DNA of 64,000 bases from Pseudomonas grandcourensis. GTDB taxonomy: Bacteria; Pseudomonadota; Gammaproteobacteria; Pseudomonadales; Pseudomonadaceae. Below the pieces are notes generated by a model. That model ran no database searches, was not told the origin of the DNA, and saw nothing but the letters and a program-made list of their open reading frames with translations. The DNA lies in assembly GCF_039909015.1 (NCBI RefSeq), contig NZ_CP150919.1, forward strand, positions 2,952,501 through 3,016,500. The letters run 5' to 3'. This document shows, one piece after another, positions 26,155 through 37,446 of this stretch. Position numbers and translations under genes: made by a program. How positions within the stretch are numbered: position 1 is the stretch's first letter; the number at the start of each line of letters is the position of its first letter.

Positions 26155-27765
26155 TTATTGCGCAGTGGCCGGAGCCAAAAAAGCGGCTTCCAGCAACTGC
26201 TGTGTATACGGATGTTGGGGGGCGGCAAAAATGCTTTGCGCGTCTCCCTGTTCGACCACTTGGCCATGCTTGACCACCATCAACTGGTGGCTCAGCGCTT
26301 TCACCACAGCCAGGTCATGGCTGATAAACAGATACGTCAGGTTGTACTTGCTTTGCAGTGAACGCAAAAGCTCCACTACCTGGCGTTGTACCGTGCGGTC
26401 GAGGGCCGAAGTCGGCTCGTCCAGCAAAATCAACGCCGGTTTTAACACCAATGCCCGGGCAATGGCGATTCTCTGCCGTTGCCCGCCGGAAAATTCGTGG
26501 GGGTAGCGGTGCCGGGTTTCCGGATCCAGACCTACCTCCTTGAGTGCTGCAATGATCGCTTGTTCCTGTTCCGCCGCGGTGCCCATCTTGTGGATCCGCA
26601 GGCCTTCGCCAACGATGTCATTCACGCACATCCGCGGGCTCAGGCTGCCGTATGGGTCCTGAAACACCACTTGCATCTCCCGCCGCAGCGGCCTGACCTG
26701 TTGCTGCGTCAGGCAGTCTAGCTGCTGGCCTTCAAAACGAATGGCGCCTTTGCTGGCGATCAACCGCAAAATCGCCAGGCCCAGGGTCGATTTACCGGAA
26801 CCGCTTTCTCCCACGATCCCCAGGGTCTGGCCCTGGGGCAGGCTGAAATTGATGCCGTCGACCGCCTTGACGTAATCCACCGTGCGCTTGAGCAGGCCCT
26901 TCTTGATCGGAAACCAGACTTTCAGGTCCTCGACCGCCAGCAAGGGCGGGCCGATCACGTTGCTTGCAGGCTTGCCGCCGGGCTCCGCTGCCAGCAGTTC
27001 CCGAGTGTACGGATGCTGCGGCGCGCGGAACAATTCTTCGCACGATGCCTGTTCGACGATGCAACCTTGCCGCATGACACATACGCGATGCGCAATTCTT
27101 CGAACAAGGTTCAAATCATGGCTGATCAGCAGCAGTGCCATGCCCAATCGGGCTTGCAGTTCCTTGAGCAATTCGAGGATTTTCAGCTGGACGGTCACGT
27201 CCAGCGCGGTGGTCGGCTCGTCGGCGATCAGCAGTTCCGGTTCGTTGGCCAGGGCCATGGCGATCATCACCCGCTGGCGCTGGCCGCCGGACAATTCGTG
27301 GGGCAGGGCCTTGAGGCGCTTGTGCGGTTCGGGGATGCCGACCATCTCCAGCAGCTCCAGGGTGCGCTTGGTCGCGACCTTGCCGGTCAGGCCCTTGTGG
27401 ATGCCCAGCACTTCGTTGATCTGCTTCTCGATCGAGTGCAGCGGATTGAGCGAAGTCATCGGCTCCTGAAAGATCATCGCAATCCGGTTGCCGCGAATGT
27501 GGCGGATGGTTTTTTCTTTCAGGTCCAGCAGGTTCTGCCCGGAATACAAGATGGTGCCGGACGGATGCCGCGCGAGCGGGTAGGGCAGCAGGCGCAGGAT
27601 CGAATGCGCTGTTACCGATTTACCGGAACCGCTCTCGCCGACCAACGCCAGGGTTTCACCGCGCTTGATGTCGAAGCTGACACCTTCGACCGCCAGCTGG
27701 CAGCGATTGCCGACGACAAAATCGACGGACAGGTCGCGCACTTCGATCAGATTTTCCTGATTCAT
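26155..27765 (-). CDS. yejF: Yej-type ABC transporter, double ATPase subunit
   Basis: A 536-residue fusion of two ABC ATPase halves. Each has Walker A (GESGSGKS near residues 38-45 and near 320-327), a signature (LSGGQRQR and FSGGQRQR) and Walker B ([12 protein letters not shown] and [12 protein letters not shown]). In E. coli YejABEF imports microcin C and peptides. Start ATG 27765 ([13 protein letters not shown]) is taken rather than the upstream GTG/ATG at 27789, which overlaps yejE. It is the last gene of the five-gene run yejA1-yejA2-yejB-yejE-yejF. Confidence 0.93.
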   Translation of the reverse strand: MNQENLIEVRDLSVDFVVGNRCQLAVEGVSFDIKRGETLALVGESGSGKSVTAHSILRLLPYPLARHPSGTILYSGQNLLDLKEKTIRHIRGNRIAMIFQEPMTSLNPLHSIEKQINEVLGIHKGLTGKVATKRTLELLEMVGIPEPHKRLKALPHELSGGQRQRVMIAMALANEPELLIADEPTTALDVTVQLKILELLKELQARLGMALLLISHDLNLVRRIAHRVCVMRQGCIVEQASCEELFRAPQHPYTRELLAAEPGGKPASNVIGPPLLAVEDLKVWFPIKKGLLKRTVDYVKAVDGINFSLPQGQTLGIVGESGSGKSTLGLAILRLIASKGAIRFEGQQLDCLTQQQVRPLRREMQVVFQDPYGSLSPRMCVNDIVGEGLRIHKMGTAAEQEQAIIAALKEVGLDPETRHRYPHEFSGGQRQRIAIARALVLKPALILLDEPTSALDRTVQRQVVELLRSLQSKYNLTYLFISHDLAVVKALSHQLMVVKHGQVVEQGDAQSIFAAPQHPYTQQLLEAAFLAPATAQ

Positions 27766-27766
27766 T

Positions 27767-28786
27767 TCACTTCCTCGGGTCGAAGGCATCGCGAGCGGAC
27801 TCGCCGATGAACACCAGCAGACTCAACATCAAGGCCAGCACGGCAAAGGCGCTGATGCCCAGCCACGGCGCCTGCAGGTTGGATTTGCCCTGGGCCACCA
27901 GTTCACCCAGGGATGGGCTGCCCGCCGGCAGGCCGAAACCGAGGAAGTCCAGGGCGGTCAATGTGCCGATGGCGCCGGTGAGGATGAACGGCATGAAGGT
28001 CATGGTCGAGACCATCGCGTTGGGCAGGATATGGCGGAACATGATCGCACCGTTCTGCATGCCCAGGGCGCGGGCGGCGCGCACGTATTCCAGGTTGCGC
28101 CCGCGCAGGAACTCGGCGCGCACCACGTCCACCAGGCTCATCCACGAGAACAGCAGCATGATCCCCAGCAGCCACCAGAAGTTGGGCTGCACGAAACTGG
28201 CAAGGATGATCAGCAGGTACAGCACCGGCAGTCCGGACCAGATCTCCAGGAAGCGCTGCCCGGCCAGATCGACCCAGCCCCCGTAGAAACCCTGCAAGGC
28301 GCCGGCGATCACGCCGATGATCGAGCTGAGTACGGTCAGGGTCAGGGCGAACAGCACCGAAATGCGGAAACCGTAGATCACCCGGGCCAACACGTCGCGG
28401 CCCTGATCGTCGGTGCCCAGCAGGTTGTCTGCCGAGGGCGGGGCCGGGGCCGGGACTTTCAGGTCGTAGTTGATGCTCTGGTAGCTGTAGGGAATCGGCG
28501 CCCACAGCACCCAGGCGTCCTTGGCCTTGAGCAGTTCGCGGATGTACGGGCTCTTGTAGTTCGCCTCCAGGGGGAATTCGCCGCCGAAGGTGGTTTCCGG
28601 GTAGCGCTTGAGCGCCGGGAAGTACCAGTTGTTGTCGTAGTGCACCACCAGCGGCTTGTCGTTGGCGATCAGCTCGGCGCCCAGGCTGGCGCCGAACATG
28701 ATCAGGAACAGCCACAGCGACCACCAGCCACGCTTGTTGGTCTTGAACAGTTCGAAGCGTCGGCGATTGAGAGGGGACAGGTTCAT
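27767..28786 (-). CDS. yejE: Yej-type ABC transporter permease, YejE
   Basis: A 339-residue inner-membrane permease of the oligopeptide (DppC/YejE) type. One helix near the N-terminus (WWSLWLFLIMFGASLGAEL, about 20-38) is followed by a large periplasmic loop with LLGTDDQGRDVLARVIYG near 133-150 and then five helices carrying the EAA-type loop (RARALGMQNGAIMFRHILPN). The start ATG 28786 (MNLSPLNRRRFELF) has no overlap with yejB, which ends at 28788. The stop is one base before the yejF start. Confidence 0.92.
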   Translation of the reverse strand: MNLSPLNRRRFELFKTNKRGWWSLWLFLIMFGASLGAELIANDKPLVVHYDNNWYFPALKRYPETTFGGEFPLEANYKSPYIRELLKAKDAWVLWAPIPYSYQSINYDLKVPAPAPPSADNLLGTDDQGRDVLARVIYGFRISVLFALTLTVLSSIIGVIAGALQGFYGGWVDLAGQRFLEIWSGLPVLYLLIILASFVQPNFWWLLGIMLLFSWMSLVDVVRAEFLRGRNLEYVRAARALGMQNGAIMFRHILPNAMVSTMTFMPFILTGAIGTLTALDFLGFGLPAGSPSLGELVAQGKSNLQAPWLGISAFAVLALMLSLLVFIGESARDAFDPRK

Positions 28787-28787
28787 C

Positions 28788-29861
28788 TCAATGCTCCCGG
28801 CTTTCGAAGTCGATGCGCGGATCGACAAAGGTGTAGGTGAGGTCGCCGATCAGTTTCACCACCAGCCCGAGCAGGGTGAAGATGAACAGCGTGCCGAACA
28901 CCACCGGGTAATCACGGTTGATCGCCGCTTCGAAACTCATCAGGCCGAGGCCGTCGAGGGAGAAGATCACCTCCACCAGCAACGAGCCGGTGAAGAAGAT
29001 GCCGATGAGGGCCGAGGGGAAACCGGCGATCACCAGCAGCATGGCGTTGCGGAACACGTGGCCGTACAGCACGCGGTGGTTGGTCAGGCCCTTGGCCCTG
29101 GCGGTGATCACGTACTGCTTGTTGATTTCGTCGAGGAAGCTGTTTTTGGTCAGCAGGGTCATGGTTGCGAAGTTGCCGATCACCAGTGCGGTCACCGGCA
29201 GCGCCAGGTGCCAGAAGTAGTCGAGGATCTTACCGCCCATGCTCAGTTCGTCGAAGTTGTTCGAGGTCAGCCCGCGCAAGGGGAACCAGTCCAGGTAACT
29301 GCCGCCGGCGAACACCACGATCAACAGGATGGCGAACAGGAACGCCGGGATCGCGTAGCCGACGATGATCGCCGAGCTGGTCCAGACGTCGAAGTGGCTG
29401 CCGTGCCGCGTGGCCTTGGCGATCCCCAGCGGGATCGACACCAGGTACATGATCAGCGTGCTCCACAGCCCGAGGGAAATCGACACCGGCATTTTTTCCT
29501 TGATCAGGTCGATGACCTTGGCGTCGCGGAAGAAGCTGTCGCCGAAATCCAGCGACGCATAGTTCTTGACCATGATCCACAAGCGTTCCGGCGCCGATTT
29601 GTCGAAGCCGTACATGTGCTCGATTTCCTTGATCAGCGCCGGGTCCAGGCCCTGGGCGCCGCGATAGGCGGAGCCGGCCACAGAGACTTCGGCACCGCCG
29701 CCAGCGATGCGGCTGGTGGCGCCTTCGAAACCTTCAAGCTTGGCGATCATCTGCTCCACTGGCCCGCCCGGGGCGGCCTGGATGATCACGAAGTTGATCA
29801 GCAGGATGCCGAACAGGGTCGGAAAGATCAGCAACAGTCGCCGAAAAATGTACGCCAGCAT
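28788..29861 (-). CDS. yejB: Yej-type ABC transporter permease, YejB
   Basis: A 357-residue permease of the DppB/YejB type. It begins [20 protein letters not shown], the standard first helix, followed by a long periplasmic segment rich in Gly and Ala ([20 protein letters not shown], about 40-59) that is typical of YejB but longer than in DppB. The cytoplasmic EAA loop is [20 protein letters not shown] near 249-268. It pairs with YejE to form the membrane channel. Confidence 0.92.
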   Translation of the reverse strand: MLAYIFRRLLLIFPTLFGILLINFVIIQAAPGGPVEQMIAKLEGFEGATSRIAGGGAEVSVAGSAYRGAQGLDPALIKEIEHMYGFDKSAPERLWIMVKNYASLDFGDSFFRDAKVIDLIKEKMPVSISLGLWSTLIMYLVSIPLGIAKATRHGSHFDVWTSSAIIVGYAIPAFLFAILLIVVFAGGSYLDWFPLRGLTSNNFDELSMGGKILDYFWHLALPVTALVIGNFATMTLLTKNSFLDEINKQYVITARAKGLTNHRVLYGHVFRNAMLLVIAGFPSALIGIFFTGSLLVEVIFSLDGLGLMSFEAAINRDYPVVFGTLFIFTLLGLVVKLIGDLTYTFVDPRIDFESREH

Positions 29862-29865
29862 CTGA

Positions 29866-31707
29866 TTACTCCGTGCCCGCAGGATCGGCCTGCAGTGTGG
29901 TTTCGACTTCTATCGCCGGCTTGATATCGGGCTTGACCCACCAGGTGGCCGTGCCGATGTCGTACTTGGGCGAGACCTTGGGATGGCCGATGTGGTTCCA
30001 GTACGCCACGCGCCAAGTCTTGATGTGCCAGTTGGGTATTACGTAATAGCCCCATTGCAGCACCCGGTCCAGTGCACGGGCGTGGGCTACCAGGCTGTTG
30101 CGCGAATCGGCGTTGATCAGTTGCTCGACCAGTTGATCGACCACCGGATCCTTCAGCCCCATGGAGTTGCGGCTGCCGGGCTTGTCGGCGGCGTCCGACA
30201 TCCAGAATTCCCGCTGTTCGTTACCCGGCGAGTTGGATTGCGGGAAGCTGCCGACGATCATGTCGAAATCCCGGGAGCGCACACGGTTGATGTACTGCGA
30301 GACGTCGACCCGGCGAATCACAAGGTCGATGCCCAGGTCGCTCAGGTTGCGCTTGAACGGCAGCAGCACCCGTTCGAATTCGGTCTGGGCCAACAGGAAC
30401 TCGATGACCACCGGTTTGCCGGTGGCGTCGACCATCTTGTCATCGACGATGCGCCAGCCGGCCTCCTGCAACAGTTGATAGGCTTGCCGTTGCTGGGCGC
30501 GGATCATGCCGCTGCCGTCGGTAGTCGGGTTCTGGAACGCTTCGTTGAACACCTGCGGCGACAGCTTGGCGCGGAACGGTTCGAGGATCGCCACCTGATC
30601 GGCATCTGGCAGGCCGGTGGCGGCCATTTCCGAGTTCTCGAAATAACTGCGGGTACGCGCGTAGGCACCGTTGAACAGTTGCTTGTTGGTCCATTCGAAA
30701 TCCAGCAACAGCGACAAGGCCTGGCGCACACGCACATCCTGGAACACCGAGCGGCGCATATTGAACACGAAGCCTTGCATGCCGGTGGGGTTGCCGTTGG
30801 GAATCTGTTCCTTGACCAGTCGACCTTCGGTGACTGCCGGAGTGTTGTAGGCATTGGCCCAGTTCTTCGCGGTCATTTCCAGCCAGTAGTCGAACTGTCC
30901 GGCCTTGAGCGCTTCCAGGGCGACGGTGTTGTCGCGGTAGTAATCGGTGGTCATCACGTCGAAGTTGTAGAAGCCGCGATTGACCGGCAGGTCCTTGCCC
31001 CAGTAATCCTTGACCCGCTCGTAACGCACCGAGCGTCCGGCCTTCACTTCGCTGACCTTGTACGGGCCGCTGCCCAGCGGGATTTCCAGGTTGCCCTTGT
31101 TGAAGTCGCGGTCGGCCCACCAGTGCTTGGGTAGCACCGGCAACTGGCCGAGGATCAGCGGCAGTTCGCGGTTGTTGGTGTGCTTGAACTTGAACAGCAC
31201 GGTCAGCGGGTCTTCGGCGATCGCTTCGGCCACGTCGTTGTAGTAGCCGCGGTACATCGGTGCGCCGTCCTTGGTCAGCATCTGGAAGCTGAATACCACG
31301 TCCTCGGCGCGAATCGGATGGCCGTCATGGAAGCGTGCTTCGGGGCGCAGGTAGAAGCGCACCCAGGCGTTGTCCGGGGATTTCTCGATCAGTCGGGCGA
31401 TCAAGCCGTACTCGGTGAACGGTTCGTCCAGGCCTTGCTTGGCCAGGGTGTCGTAGATCATGCCGATATCGTCCGCCGGCACGCCTTTGCTGATGAAGGG
31501 GTTGAGGCTGTCGAAGCCGCCGAAACCGGCCTGACGGAAAATCCCGCCCTTGGGCGCGTCGGGATTGACGTAGTCGAAGTGTTTGAAATCGGCCGGGTAT
31601 TTCGGCGGTTCGTTATACAGGGTCACGGCATGTTGCGGGGCGGCGCTGACCAGCCCGGCGAACAGCAGACCGCAGGCCTGCAAGAGCAGGGCACGGATGG
31701 GTTTCAT
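29866..31707 (-). CDS. yejA: Extracellular solute-binding protein, YejA family (second copy)
   Basis: A 613-residue SBP family 5 protein. Signal peptide at residues 1-22 ([18 protein letters not shown]), then the YejA start [15 protein letters not shown] and the conserved [17 protein letters not shown] (about 111-127) and [19 protein letters not shown]. These bind oligopeptides or peptide-nucleotide compounds for YejBEF. ATG 31707 overlaps the stop of the upstream SBP gene (ATGA, 31704-31707), showing translational coupling. The four bases between its stop and yejB confirm a single operon. Confidence 0.93.
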   Translation of the reverse strand: MKPIRALLLQACGLLFAGLVSAAPQHAVTLYNEPPKYPADFKHFDYVNPDAPKGGIFRQAGFGGFDSLNPFISKGVPADDIGMIYDTLAKQGLDEPFTEYGLIARLIEKSPDNAWVRFYLRPEARFHDGHPIRAEDVVFSFQMLTKDGAPMYRGYYNDVAEAIAEDPLTVLFKFKHTNNRELPLILGQLPVLPKHWWADRDFNKGNLEIPLGSGPYKVSEVKAGRSVRYERVKDYWGKDLPVNRGFYNFDVMTTDYYRDNTVALEALKAGQFDYWLEMTAKNWANAYNTPAVTEGRLVKEQIPNGNPTGMQGFVFNMRRSVFQDVRVRQALSLLLDFEWTNKQLFNGAYARTRSYFENSEMAATGLPDADQVAILEPFRAKLSPQVFNEAFQNPTTDGSGMIRAQQRQAYQLLQEAGWRIVDDKMVDATGKPVVIEFLLAQTEFERVLLPFKRNLSDLGIDLVIRRVDVSQYINRVRSRDFDMIVGSFPQSNSPGNEQREFWMSDAADKPGSRNSMGLKDPVVDQLVEQLINADSRNSLVAHARALDRVLQWGYYVIPNWHIKTWRVAYWNHIGHPKVSPKYDIGTATWWVKPDIKPAIEVETTLQADPAGTE

Positions 31708-33533
31708 TGATCTTTCTCCGAAGATTTCAGCCACCACGCGTTCAGGCCCAGAGTGTAGGGCGGCGTGGTGACGAAGGCGAGCCGGTTGCGGTACGCCAGA
31801 CGGTGATTATTGAGGTACCAGTTGGGAACGATGTAGTGCTGCCACAGCAGCACGCGGTCGAGGGCCTTGCCGGCGGCGACCTGCTCATCGCGGGTCTGGG
31901 CGGCCAGCAACTGGTCGAGCAAACGGTCGACCACCGGGTTGGCAATGCCAGCGTAATTCTTGCTGCCCTTGACCCCGGCCTGACTGGAGTGAAAGTACTG
32001 CCATTGTTCCAGGCCCGGGCTGAGCGTCTGGTTGAGGGTCATCAGAATCATGTCGAAATCGAACTGGTCGAGGCGCTGCTTGTATTGCGCGCGATCGACC
32101 GTGCGTAGTCGCGCATCGATGCCGATGCTGGCCAGCGTCTCGACGTAAGGCTGGAGGATGCGTTCGAGGTTCGGGTTGACCAGCAGCAGTTCCAGGCGCA
32201 ACGGCTGTCCGGCGGCGTTTTGCAGGCGCTGGCCATTGAGTTTCCAGCCAGCTTCGGCGAGCAAGCCGAGGGCTTTGCGCAGTGTCTCCCGGGGAATGCC
32301 GCTGCCGTCGGTCTGCGGCAGGCTGAACGGTTCGGTAAACAGCCTGGCCGGCAGTTGCTCGCGATAGGGCTTGAGCAACAGCCATTCATGCCCGACCGGC
32401 AACCCGCTGGCCGAGAATTCGCTGTTGGGGTAATAGCTCATGGCGCGTTGGTAGGCGCCGCCGAACAGCGTGCGGTTGGTCCATTCAAAATTGAACATCA
32501 GCCCCAGGGCTTCACGGACCTTGGCATCCGAGAAAGCCGGACGGCGGCTGTTCATGAACAGGCCCTGAGTCTGGGTCGGGATCTGATGGGGTATCTGCGC
32601 CTTGATCACCTCGCCGCGGCGTATGGCGGGGAAGTTGTAGCCGGTGTCCCAGTTCTTTGCCTGATGCTCGATATAGATATCGAATTCACCGGCCTTGAAT
32701 GCCTCGAACGCCACGTCGCTGTCGCGGTAGAACTCGACTTCCATGCGGTCGAAGTTGTACTTGCCGCGATTGACCGGCAGGTCCTTGCCCCAGTAATCCT
32801 TGGCCCGTTCGAAGACGATCTGCCGACCTGGCGTGACCGAAGTGATGCGATACGGCCCGCTGCCCAGCGGCGGCTCGAAAGTGGTGGCCTTGAAGTCGCG
32901 GCCTTTCCAGTAGTGCTGCGCCAGCACCGGCATTTCACCCAGGCGCAGGATCAGCAGCGGATTGCCGGCACGCTTGAACACGAAACGGATGCGCTGCGGG
33001 CTGAGGATGTCGACCCGCGACACTTCCTGAAGGCTGGTGCGGTACAGCGGATGGCCTTCCTTGAGCAGCACGCGATAGGAGAACGCGACGTCGTAGGCGG
33101 TGATGGGCGTGCCGTCATGGAAGCGTGCTTCAGGACGCAGGTTGAACACCACCCAGCTGCGGTTCTCGTTGTACTCCACCGATTGGGCGATCAGGCCATA
33201 GCTGGACGCGGGCTCGTCGCCCGAAGGCGCGTACTGCCCCGTGCCGACCATCAGCGGCTCGTTGAGCTCGTTGATGCCGTACTGCAGGAAACTCGGCGTG
33301 GTGACCGGGCTGGTGCCCTTGAAGGTGTAGGGGTTGAGCGTGTCGAAGGTGCCAAACGCCATGACCCGCAACGTACCGCCCTTGGGCGCTTGCGGGTTGA
33401 CCCAGTCGAAGTGGGTAAATCGGGCCGGGTACTTGAGCGTGCCGAACTGCGCATAACCATGGCTTTCGCTGATCGTCGCGCTTGCGGTGCAGCTCAAGGC
33501 CAGGCTGATCAGGAAGAGGAGGGGACGCTTCAA
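31704..33533 (-). CDS. Extracellular solute-binding protein, YejA family (first copy)
   Basis: A 609-residue paralogue of the next gene with the same landmarks: [32 protein letters not shown] and [19 protein letters not shown]. The signal peptide is KRPLLFLISLALSCTASA. The start is uncertain: no ATG lies at the right place, and TTG at 33533 (L-KRPLLFL) puts the signal peptide at the N-terminus; the frame extends further upstream without a better choice. It heads the yej run, 150 bases after mltD. Two binding proteins for one transporter suggest a widened substrate range. Confidence 0.88.
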   Translation of the reverse strand: MKRPLLFLISLALSCTASATISESHGYAQFGTLKYPARFTHFDWVNPQAPKGGTLRVMAFGTFDTLNPYTFKGTSPVTTPSFLQYGINELNEPLMVGTGQYAPSGDEPASSYGLIAQSVEYNENRSWVVFNLRPEARFHDGTPITAYDVAFSYRVLLKEGHPLYRTSLQEVSRVDILSPQRIRFVFKRAGNPLLILRLGEMPVLAQHYWKGRDFKATTFEPPLGSGPYRITSVTPGRQIVFERAKDYWGKDLPVNRGKYNFDRMEVEFYRDSDVAFEAFKAGEFDIYIEHQAKNWDTGYNFPAIRRGEVIKAQIPHQIPTQTQGLFMNSRRPAFSDAKVREALGLMFNFEWTNRTLFGGAYQRAMSYYPNSEFSASGLPVGHEWLLLKPYREQLPARLFTEPFSLPQTDGSGIPRETLRKALGLLAEAGWKLNGQRLQNAAGQPLRLELLLVNPNLERILQPYVETLASIGIDARLRTVDRAQYKQRLDQFDFDMILMTLNQTLSPGLEQWQYFHSSQAGVKGSKNYAGIANPVVDRLLDQLLAAQTRDEQVAAGKALDRVLLWQHYIVPNWYLNNHRLAYRNRLAFVTTPPYTLGLNAWWLKSSEKDQ

Positions 33534-33682
33534 ATAGGGGATCCGGTCCGGGCGGCTTGGGCTTTGTGGACCGTACAGTAACAGCTTGTATGGGCAGGAA
33601 AAAGACGGGGGGTAAATGCGCAATATCGGCCGGGCCACAATCAGGTTTTGTGCTGCCCATAAAAACTGCGCAGACACAAAAA

Positions 33683-33709
33683 AGCCCCTGGATTCAGGGG
33701 CTGTTTTTT
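33683..33709 (-). terminator. Rho-independent terminator of mltD
   Basis: On the minus strand AGCCCCTG pairs with CAGGGGCT (33683-33690 with 33695-33702) around a four-base loop, followed by a T run. It begins directly after the mltD stop. Confidence 0.88.
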
Positions 33710-35138
33710 AATGCGGATTGGCCACCGTCAACATCTGGCCAGGCTTGAGCGCCTGGCCGACACGCGGGTTCCAGCGCTTGAGGTGTTGCATCTCTACGTT
33801 GAAGCGCTTGGCCACGATGTACAGCGAGTCGCCTTGCTGGACCTTGTACGTGGTCTGCTGCTTCTTGGCATTGGCTGCAATCACGGTGTTGACGCGCCCG
33901 GAGTTGCGTTTGCCGGTGTCCTGCATGACCAGGGTCTGGCCGGGCTTGAGGTTCTTGCCGGTCAGCTTGTTCCAGCGTTGCAGGTCCTTCACGTCGACGT
34001 TGTTGGCCTTGGCGATGGAGCCGAGGCTGTCACCCCGTTTGACCCGGTAGGAACGCTTGAGGCTGGCGACCTGGGTGTCGTCGGCACCTTCGAAGACCGG
34101 CTTGAGCGATTTCTTGCTGATCAGTTCTTCAGGACGCATGGTCTGCAGGCTGCTGGTCAGCAGTTGCGCCTTGGAGGTCGGGACCAGCAGGTGCTGCGGG
34201 CCGTCGATGGTGGTGCGTTGCTTGAAGGCCGGGTTGAGCTGGAACAGTTCGTCTTCGTCGATGTTGGCGACTTCGGCAACCTTGGACAGGTCCATGCGCT
34301 GGTTGATTTCGACGACCTTGAAGTAAGGTTCGTTGGCGATCGGGTTGAGGTTCACGCCGTAGGCTTCAGGCGCCATCACCACCTGGGACAGTGCCAGCAA
34401 CTTCGGCACGTAGGCCTGGGTTTCGGAGGGCAGCGGCAGGTTCCAGTAGTCGGTCGGCAGGCCGAGGCGTTCGTTGCGCTCGATGGCCCGGCTGACGGTG
34501 CCTTCACCGGCGTTGTAGGCCGCCAGGGCCAGCATCCAGTCGCCGTTGAACATGTCGTGCAGGCGAGTCAGGTAATCCAGCGCGGCGGTGGTCGACGCGG
34601 TGATATCGCGACGGCCATCATAGAAACGGGTTTGTCGCAGGTTGAAGTAACGCCCGGTGGACGGGATGAATTGCCAAAGACCCACCGCGTCGGACCGGGA
34701 ATAGGCCATCGGGTTGTAGGCACTTTCAATCACTGGCAGCAGGGCCAGTTCCAGTGGCATGTTGCGTTCTTCAAGGCGCTCGACGATGTAGTGAATGTAG
34801 AGGCTGCCACGTTCGCCGGCGTTTTCGAGGAAAGATGGATTGCTGGCGAACCACAGGCGCTGTTGCTCGATGCGTGGGTTGACGCCCAGCCCGTCCTGCA
34901 GCTGGAAGCCTTGGCGCATGCGCTCCCAGACGTCCTGGGGAATTTGCGGGCTGGGTTTTTCGCTGAGCCAGATCGGCTTCTGCTTGGCGCGCGCGGCGAT
35001 GTTCTGCGTGTGCGCCGCATCGGTCTGCGGCGCATGGCTGGAACAGCCCGCCAGGGTGGCGGACACAGCCACCGCTATGGCTTGAGCCAAGCGGGTCAAT
35101 GCGTCTGAACTGATGGCTTTGCGAATAGGTGACGACAT
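33708..35138 (-). CDS. mltD: Membrane-bound lytic murein transglycosylase D
   Basis: MltD cleaves peptidoglycan glycan strands, leaving 1,6-anhydro ends. In the 476 residues a lipoprotein signal ends in LAGC (about residue 31), so it is anchored in the outer membrane. The SLT catalytic domain follows, with the catalytic Glu in LLPVIESAYNPMAYS (about 135) and GLWQFIPSTGRYF. The C-terminus has two clear LysM repeats (YRVKRGDSLGSIAKANNV and YKVQQGDSLYIVAKRFNV) and a weaker one near residue 290. ATG 35138 (MSSPIRKAIS) is chosen over 35162. Next to gloB as in other pseudomonads. Confidence 0.95.
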   Translation of the reverse strand: MSSPIRKAISSDALTRLAQAIAVAVSATLAGCSSHAPQTDAAHTQNIAARAKQKPIWLSEKPSPQIPQDVWERMRQGFQLQDGLGVNPRIEQQRLWFASNPSFLENAGERGSLYIHYIVERLEERNMPLELALLPVIESAYNPMAYSRSDAVGLWQFIPSTGRYFNLRQTRFYDGRRDITASTTAALDYLTRLHDMFNGDWMLALAAYNAGEGTVSRAIERNERLGLPTDYWNLPLPSETQAYVPKLLALSQVVMAPEAYGVNLNPIANEPYFKVVEINQRMDLSKVAEVANIDEDELFQLNPAFKQRTTIDGPQHLLVPTSKAQLLTSSLQTMRPEELISKKSLKPVFEGADDTQVASLKRSYRVKRGDSLGSIAKANNVDVKDLQRWNKLTGKNLKPGQTLVMQDTGKRNSGRVNTVIAANAKKQQTTYKVQQGDSLYIVAKRFNVEMQHLKRWNPRVGQALKPGQMLTVANPH

Positions 35139-35237
35139 TGGCTGGAAGTAAGTTCCGGGCAAAAATGTCGGGCGATTCTAGAAAGCGCACCCTGCGCGGT
35201 CAACCTTTCAGAATTGTTGCAATCTTGAGAAGTCCCT

Positions 35238-36005
35238 TTAGAACCTGTCTTTCCACGCTCGAAGCGCAGCAAAAACCATATCGGGCACCGAGTTATCGGT
35301 GCCGGTCCGTTCGTCCGCTTTTTCTTTAACGGATGTTTCACCGGAGCGCAAAAACGGATTTGTGAGCTTTTCCAGCGCCAGTGTCGAGGGCAGCGTCATG
35401 ATGCCGGATTCCCGTTGGTGGGTGACTTTGGCCAGGCGTTCGGCGGTGTGCGGATTGTTCGGTTCGACGGCCGCGGCAAACTTCAGGTTGCTGAGGGTGT
35501 ACTCGTGGGTGCAGTAGACCAGCGTGTCATCCGGCAACCCGGCCAGGCGTGTCAGCGAGCTGTACATTTGCTGTGGCGTGCCTTCGAACAGGCGTCCGCA
35601 GCCGGCGGCAAACAGTGTGTCGCCGCAGAACAGCAACCCGTGGTGGTAATAGGCGATATGCCCCAGGGTGTGGCCAGGGACCGCGAGGACGTCGAAGTCC
35701 CAGCCGAGCACGCTGACCTTGTCGTTGTCCTTGAGCGCAACGTCCCGCGCCGGGATCGTTTCGCTGGCCGGGCCATAGACTTTCGCGTCCGTCGCTTTTT
35801 TCAGCTGTTCGACGCCGCCGACGTGGTCATGATGGTGATGAGTGATCAAAATATCACTCAGTACCCAGCCCGGATTGGCCGCGAGCCAGGCTTGGACGGG
35901 GCCGGCATCACCCGGGTCGACGACCGCGCAGCGCTTGCTGCCGTGGTCTTGTAACAACCAGATGTAGTTGTCGGTGAAGGCGGGCAGGGCAGTGATCTGT
36001 ATCAT
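35238..36005 (-). CDS. gloB: Hydroxyacylglutathione hydrolase (glyoxalase II)
   Basis: GloB hydrolyses S-lactoylglutathione to lactate and glutathione, the second step of methylglyoxal detoxification. In 255 residues the metallo-beta-lactamase motif THHHHDH is at 55-61, with further ligands in [25 protein letters not shown] and the C-terminal substrate-binding region. The ATG at 36005 ([16 protein letters not shown]) is the universal family start. It is divergent from the methyltransferase gene with 65 bases between starts. Confidence 0.95.
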   Translation of the reverse strand: MIQITALPAFTDNYIWLLQDHGSKRCAVVDPGDAGPVQAWLAANPGWVLSDILITHHHHDHVGGVEQLKKATDAKVYGPASETIPARDVALKDNDKVSVLGWDFDVLAVPGHTLGHIAYYHHGLLFCGDTLFAAGCGRLFEGTPQQMYSSLTRLAGLPDDTLVYCTHEYTLSNLKFAAAVEPNNPHTAERLAKVTHQRESGIMTLPSTLALEKLTNPFLRSGETSVKEKADERTGTDNSVPDMVFAALRAWKDRF

Positions 36006-36070
36006 CGTCGGATTCGCCAAGCGGAAAACATTGGCGCATCTTAGAACTTCCTGGCGCGTTGGAGAATGCA

Positions 36071-36829
36071 ATGACTGATAAAGCGTTCGCACAAGCCGAT
36101 CCTGACTGGCTGGCGTTGATCAGCGCCGCCCGCGAGTGGCTGGCCGGTCCCCTCGGGCAATTTCTGCTGGACGAAGAGCGGCGCATGCTCGAAGACGAGC
36201 TCGGGCGGTTCTTTGGTGGCTATCTGGTGCATTACGGTCCCTCGGCCCAGACCCCGCCGTCGGCCCCGCAGGTACAGCGCAATGTGCGCCTTGGCGCGCC
36301 GTTGCCCGGGGTCGAAATCGTTTGTGAGGAACAGGCCTGGCCGCTGAGCGAGCATGCCGCCGATGTGGTGGTGCTGCAGCATGGCCTGGATTTCTGCCTG
36401 TCACCCCACGGTCTGCTGCGCGAGGCGGCAAGCAGCGTACGCCCTGGCGGGCATTTGCTGATCATCGGCATCAATCCCTGGAGCAGTTGGGGCCTGCGCC
36501 ATGTGTTTGCCCAGGATGCGCTGCGCAAGGCGCGCTGCATTTCGCCGTCGCGGGTCGCGGACTGGCTGAACCTGCTGGGCTTCGCGCTGGAGAAACGCCG
36601 CTTCGGGTGCTATCGTCCGCCGCTTGCGTCACCGGCATGGCAGACCCGCCTGGCCGGTTGGGAGCGCAAGGCCGGTGACTGGCAATTGTCGGGTGGTGGC
36701 TTCTATTTATTGGTGGCGCGCAAGATCGTGGTGGGCCTGCGACCGGTCCGTCAGGAACGACGCGAACCGATGGGCAAGCTGATCCCGTTGCCGATGGCCA
36801 AGGTCAACCGGCGCAACATCGAACCGTAA
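36071..36829 (+). CDS. SAM-dependent methyltransferase, YafS-like
   Basis: A 252-residue class I methyltransferase-like protein (Methyltransf_11 type). Recognisable are the strand [20 protein letters not shown] near 108-127 and [20 protein letters not shown] near 133-152. The gloB-yafS-rnhA-dnaQ order equals that around E. coli yafS, which supports orthology. The glycine-rich SAM motif I is weak ([11 protein letters not shown] region), so activity is not certain. The role is unknown. ATG 36071 follows GGAGAATG; a start 12 bases earlier is possible. Confidence 0.8.
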   Translation: MTDKAFAQADPDWLALISAAREWLAGPLGQFLLDEERRMLEDELGRFFGGYLVHYGPSAQTPPSAPQVQRNVRLGAPLPGVEIVCEEQAWPLSEHAADVVVLQHGLDFCLSPHGLLREAASSVRPGGHLLIIGINPWSSWGLRHVFAQDALRKARCISPSRVADWLNLLGFALEKRRFGCYRPPLASPAWQTRLAGWERKAGDWQLSGGGFYLLVARKIVVGLRPVRQERREPMGKLIPLPMAKVNRRNIEP

Positions 36830-36921
36830 TACACACTTTTCATTTGCGGCCGGGCCTGTCCCGGCTTCGGGCGTCGTCGGTCAGCGATCGGCGGGCCAGC
36901 GCATTTTCTGGATAGATTGGT

Positions 36922-37374
36922 ATGAGCGATAGCGTAGAACTGTTCACCGACGGCGCCTGCAAAGGCAACCCGGGCCCTGGCGGCTGGGGCGCACTGCTGG
37001 TGTGCAAGGGCGTCGAAAAGGAGCTGTGGGGCGGCGAAGCCAATACCACCAACAACCGCATGGAACTGATGGGCGCGATCCGTGGCCTGGAAGAGCTCAA
37101 GCGTCCCTGCGAGGTGTTGCTGGTGACCGACTCCCAGTACGTGATGAAAGGCATCAACGAGTGGATGGACAACTGGAAGAAGCGCGGCTGGAAAACCGCG
37201 GCGAAGGAACCGGTGAAAAACGCTGACCTGTGGAAGTTGCTCGACGAGCAGGTCAACCGCCACAAGGTCACCTGGAAATGGGTGCGCGGACACATTGGCC
37301 ATCACGGCAACGAACGGGCCGACCAGTTGGCCAACCGTGGTGTCGATGAAGTGCGTGGGTACAAGCAGGGCTGA
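36922..37374 (+). CDS. rnhA: Ribonuclease HI
   Basis: RNase HI removes RNA from RNA:DNA hybrids during replication. All active-site residues of the E. coli enzyme are at the same numbers in this 150-residue protein: Asp10, Glu48, Asp70, His124 and Asp134 ([42 protein letters not shown]). It lies directly upstream of dnaQ on the same strand (72 bases), whereas in E. coli the two genes are divergent. Confidence 0.97.
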   Translation: MSDSVELFTDGACKGNPGPGGWGALLVCKGVEKELWGGEANTTNNRMELMGAIRGLEELKRPCEVLLVTDSQYVMKGINEWMDNWKKRGWKTAAKEPVKNADLWKLLDEQVNRHKVTWKWVRGHIGHHGNERADQLANRGVDEVRGYKQG

Positions 37375-37446
37375 TCAACCTCCCGTACGGTGAGCATGTT
37401 AAGATTCGCCCTTTTGCACGATTGACCGATTGAGAGCTGAGCACTG

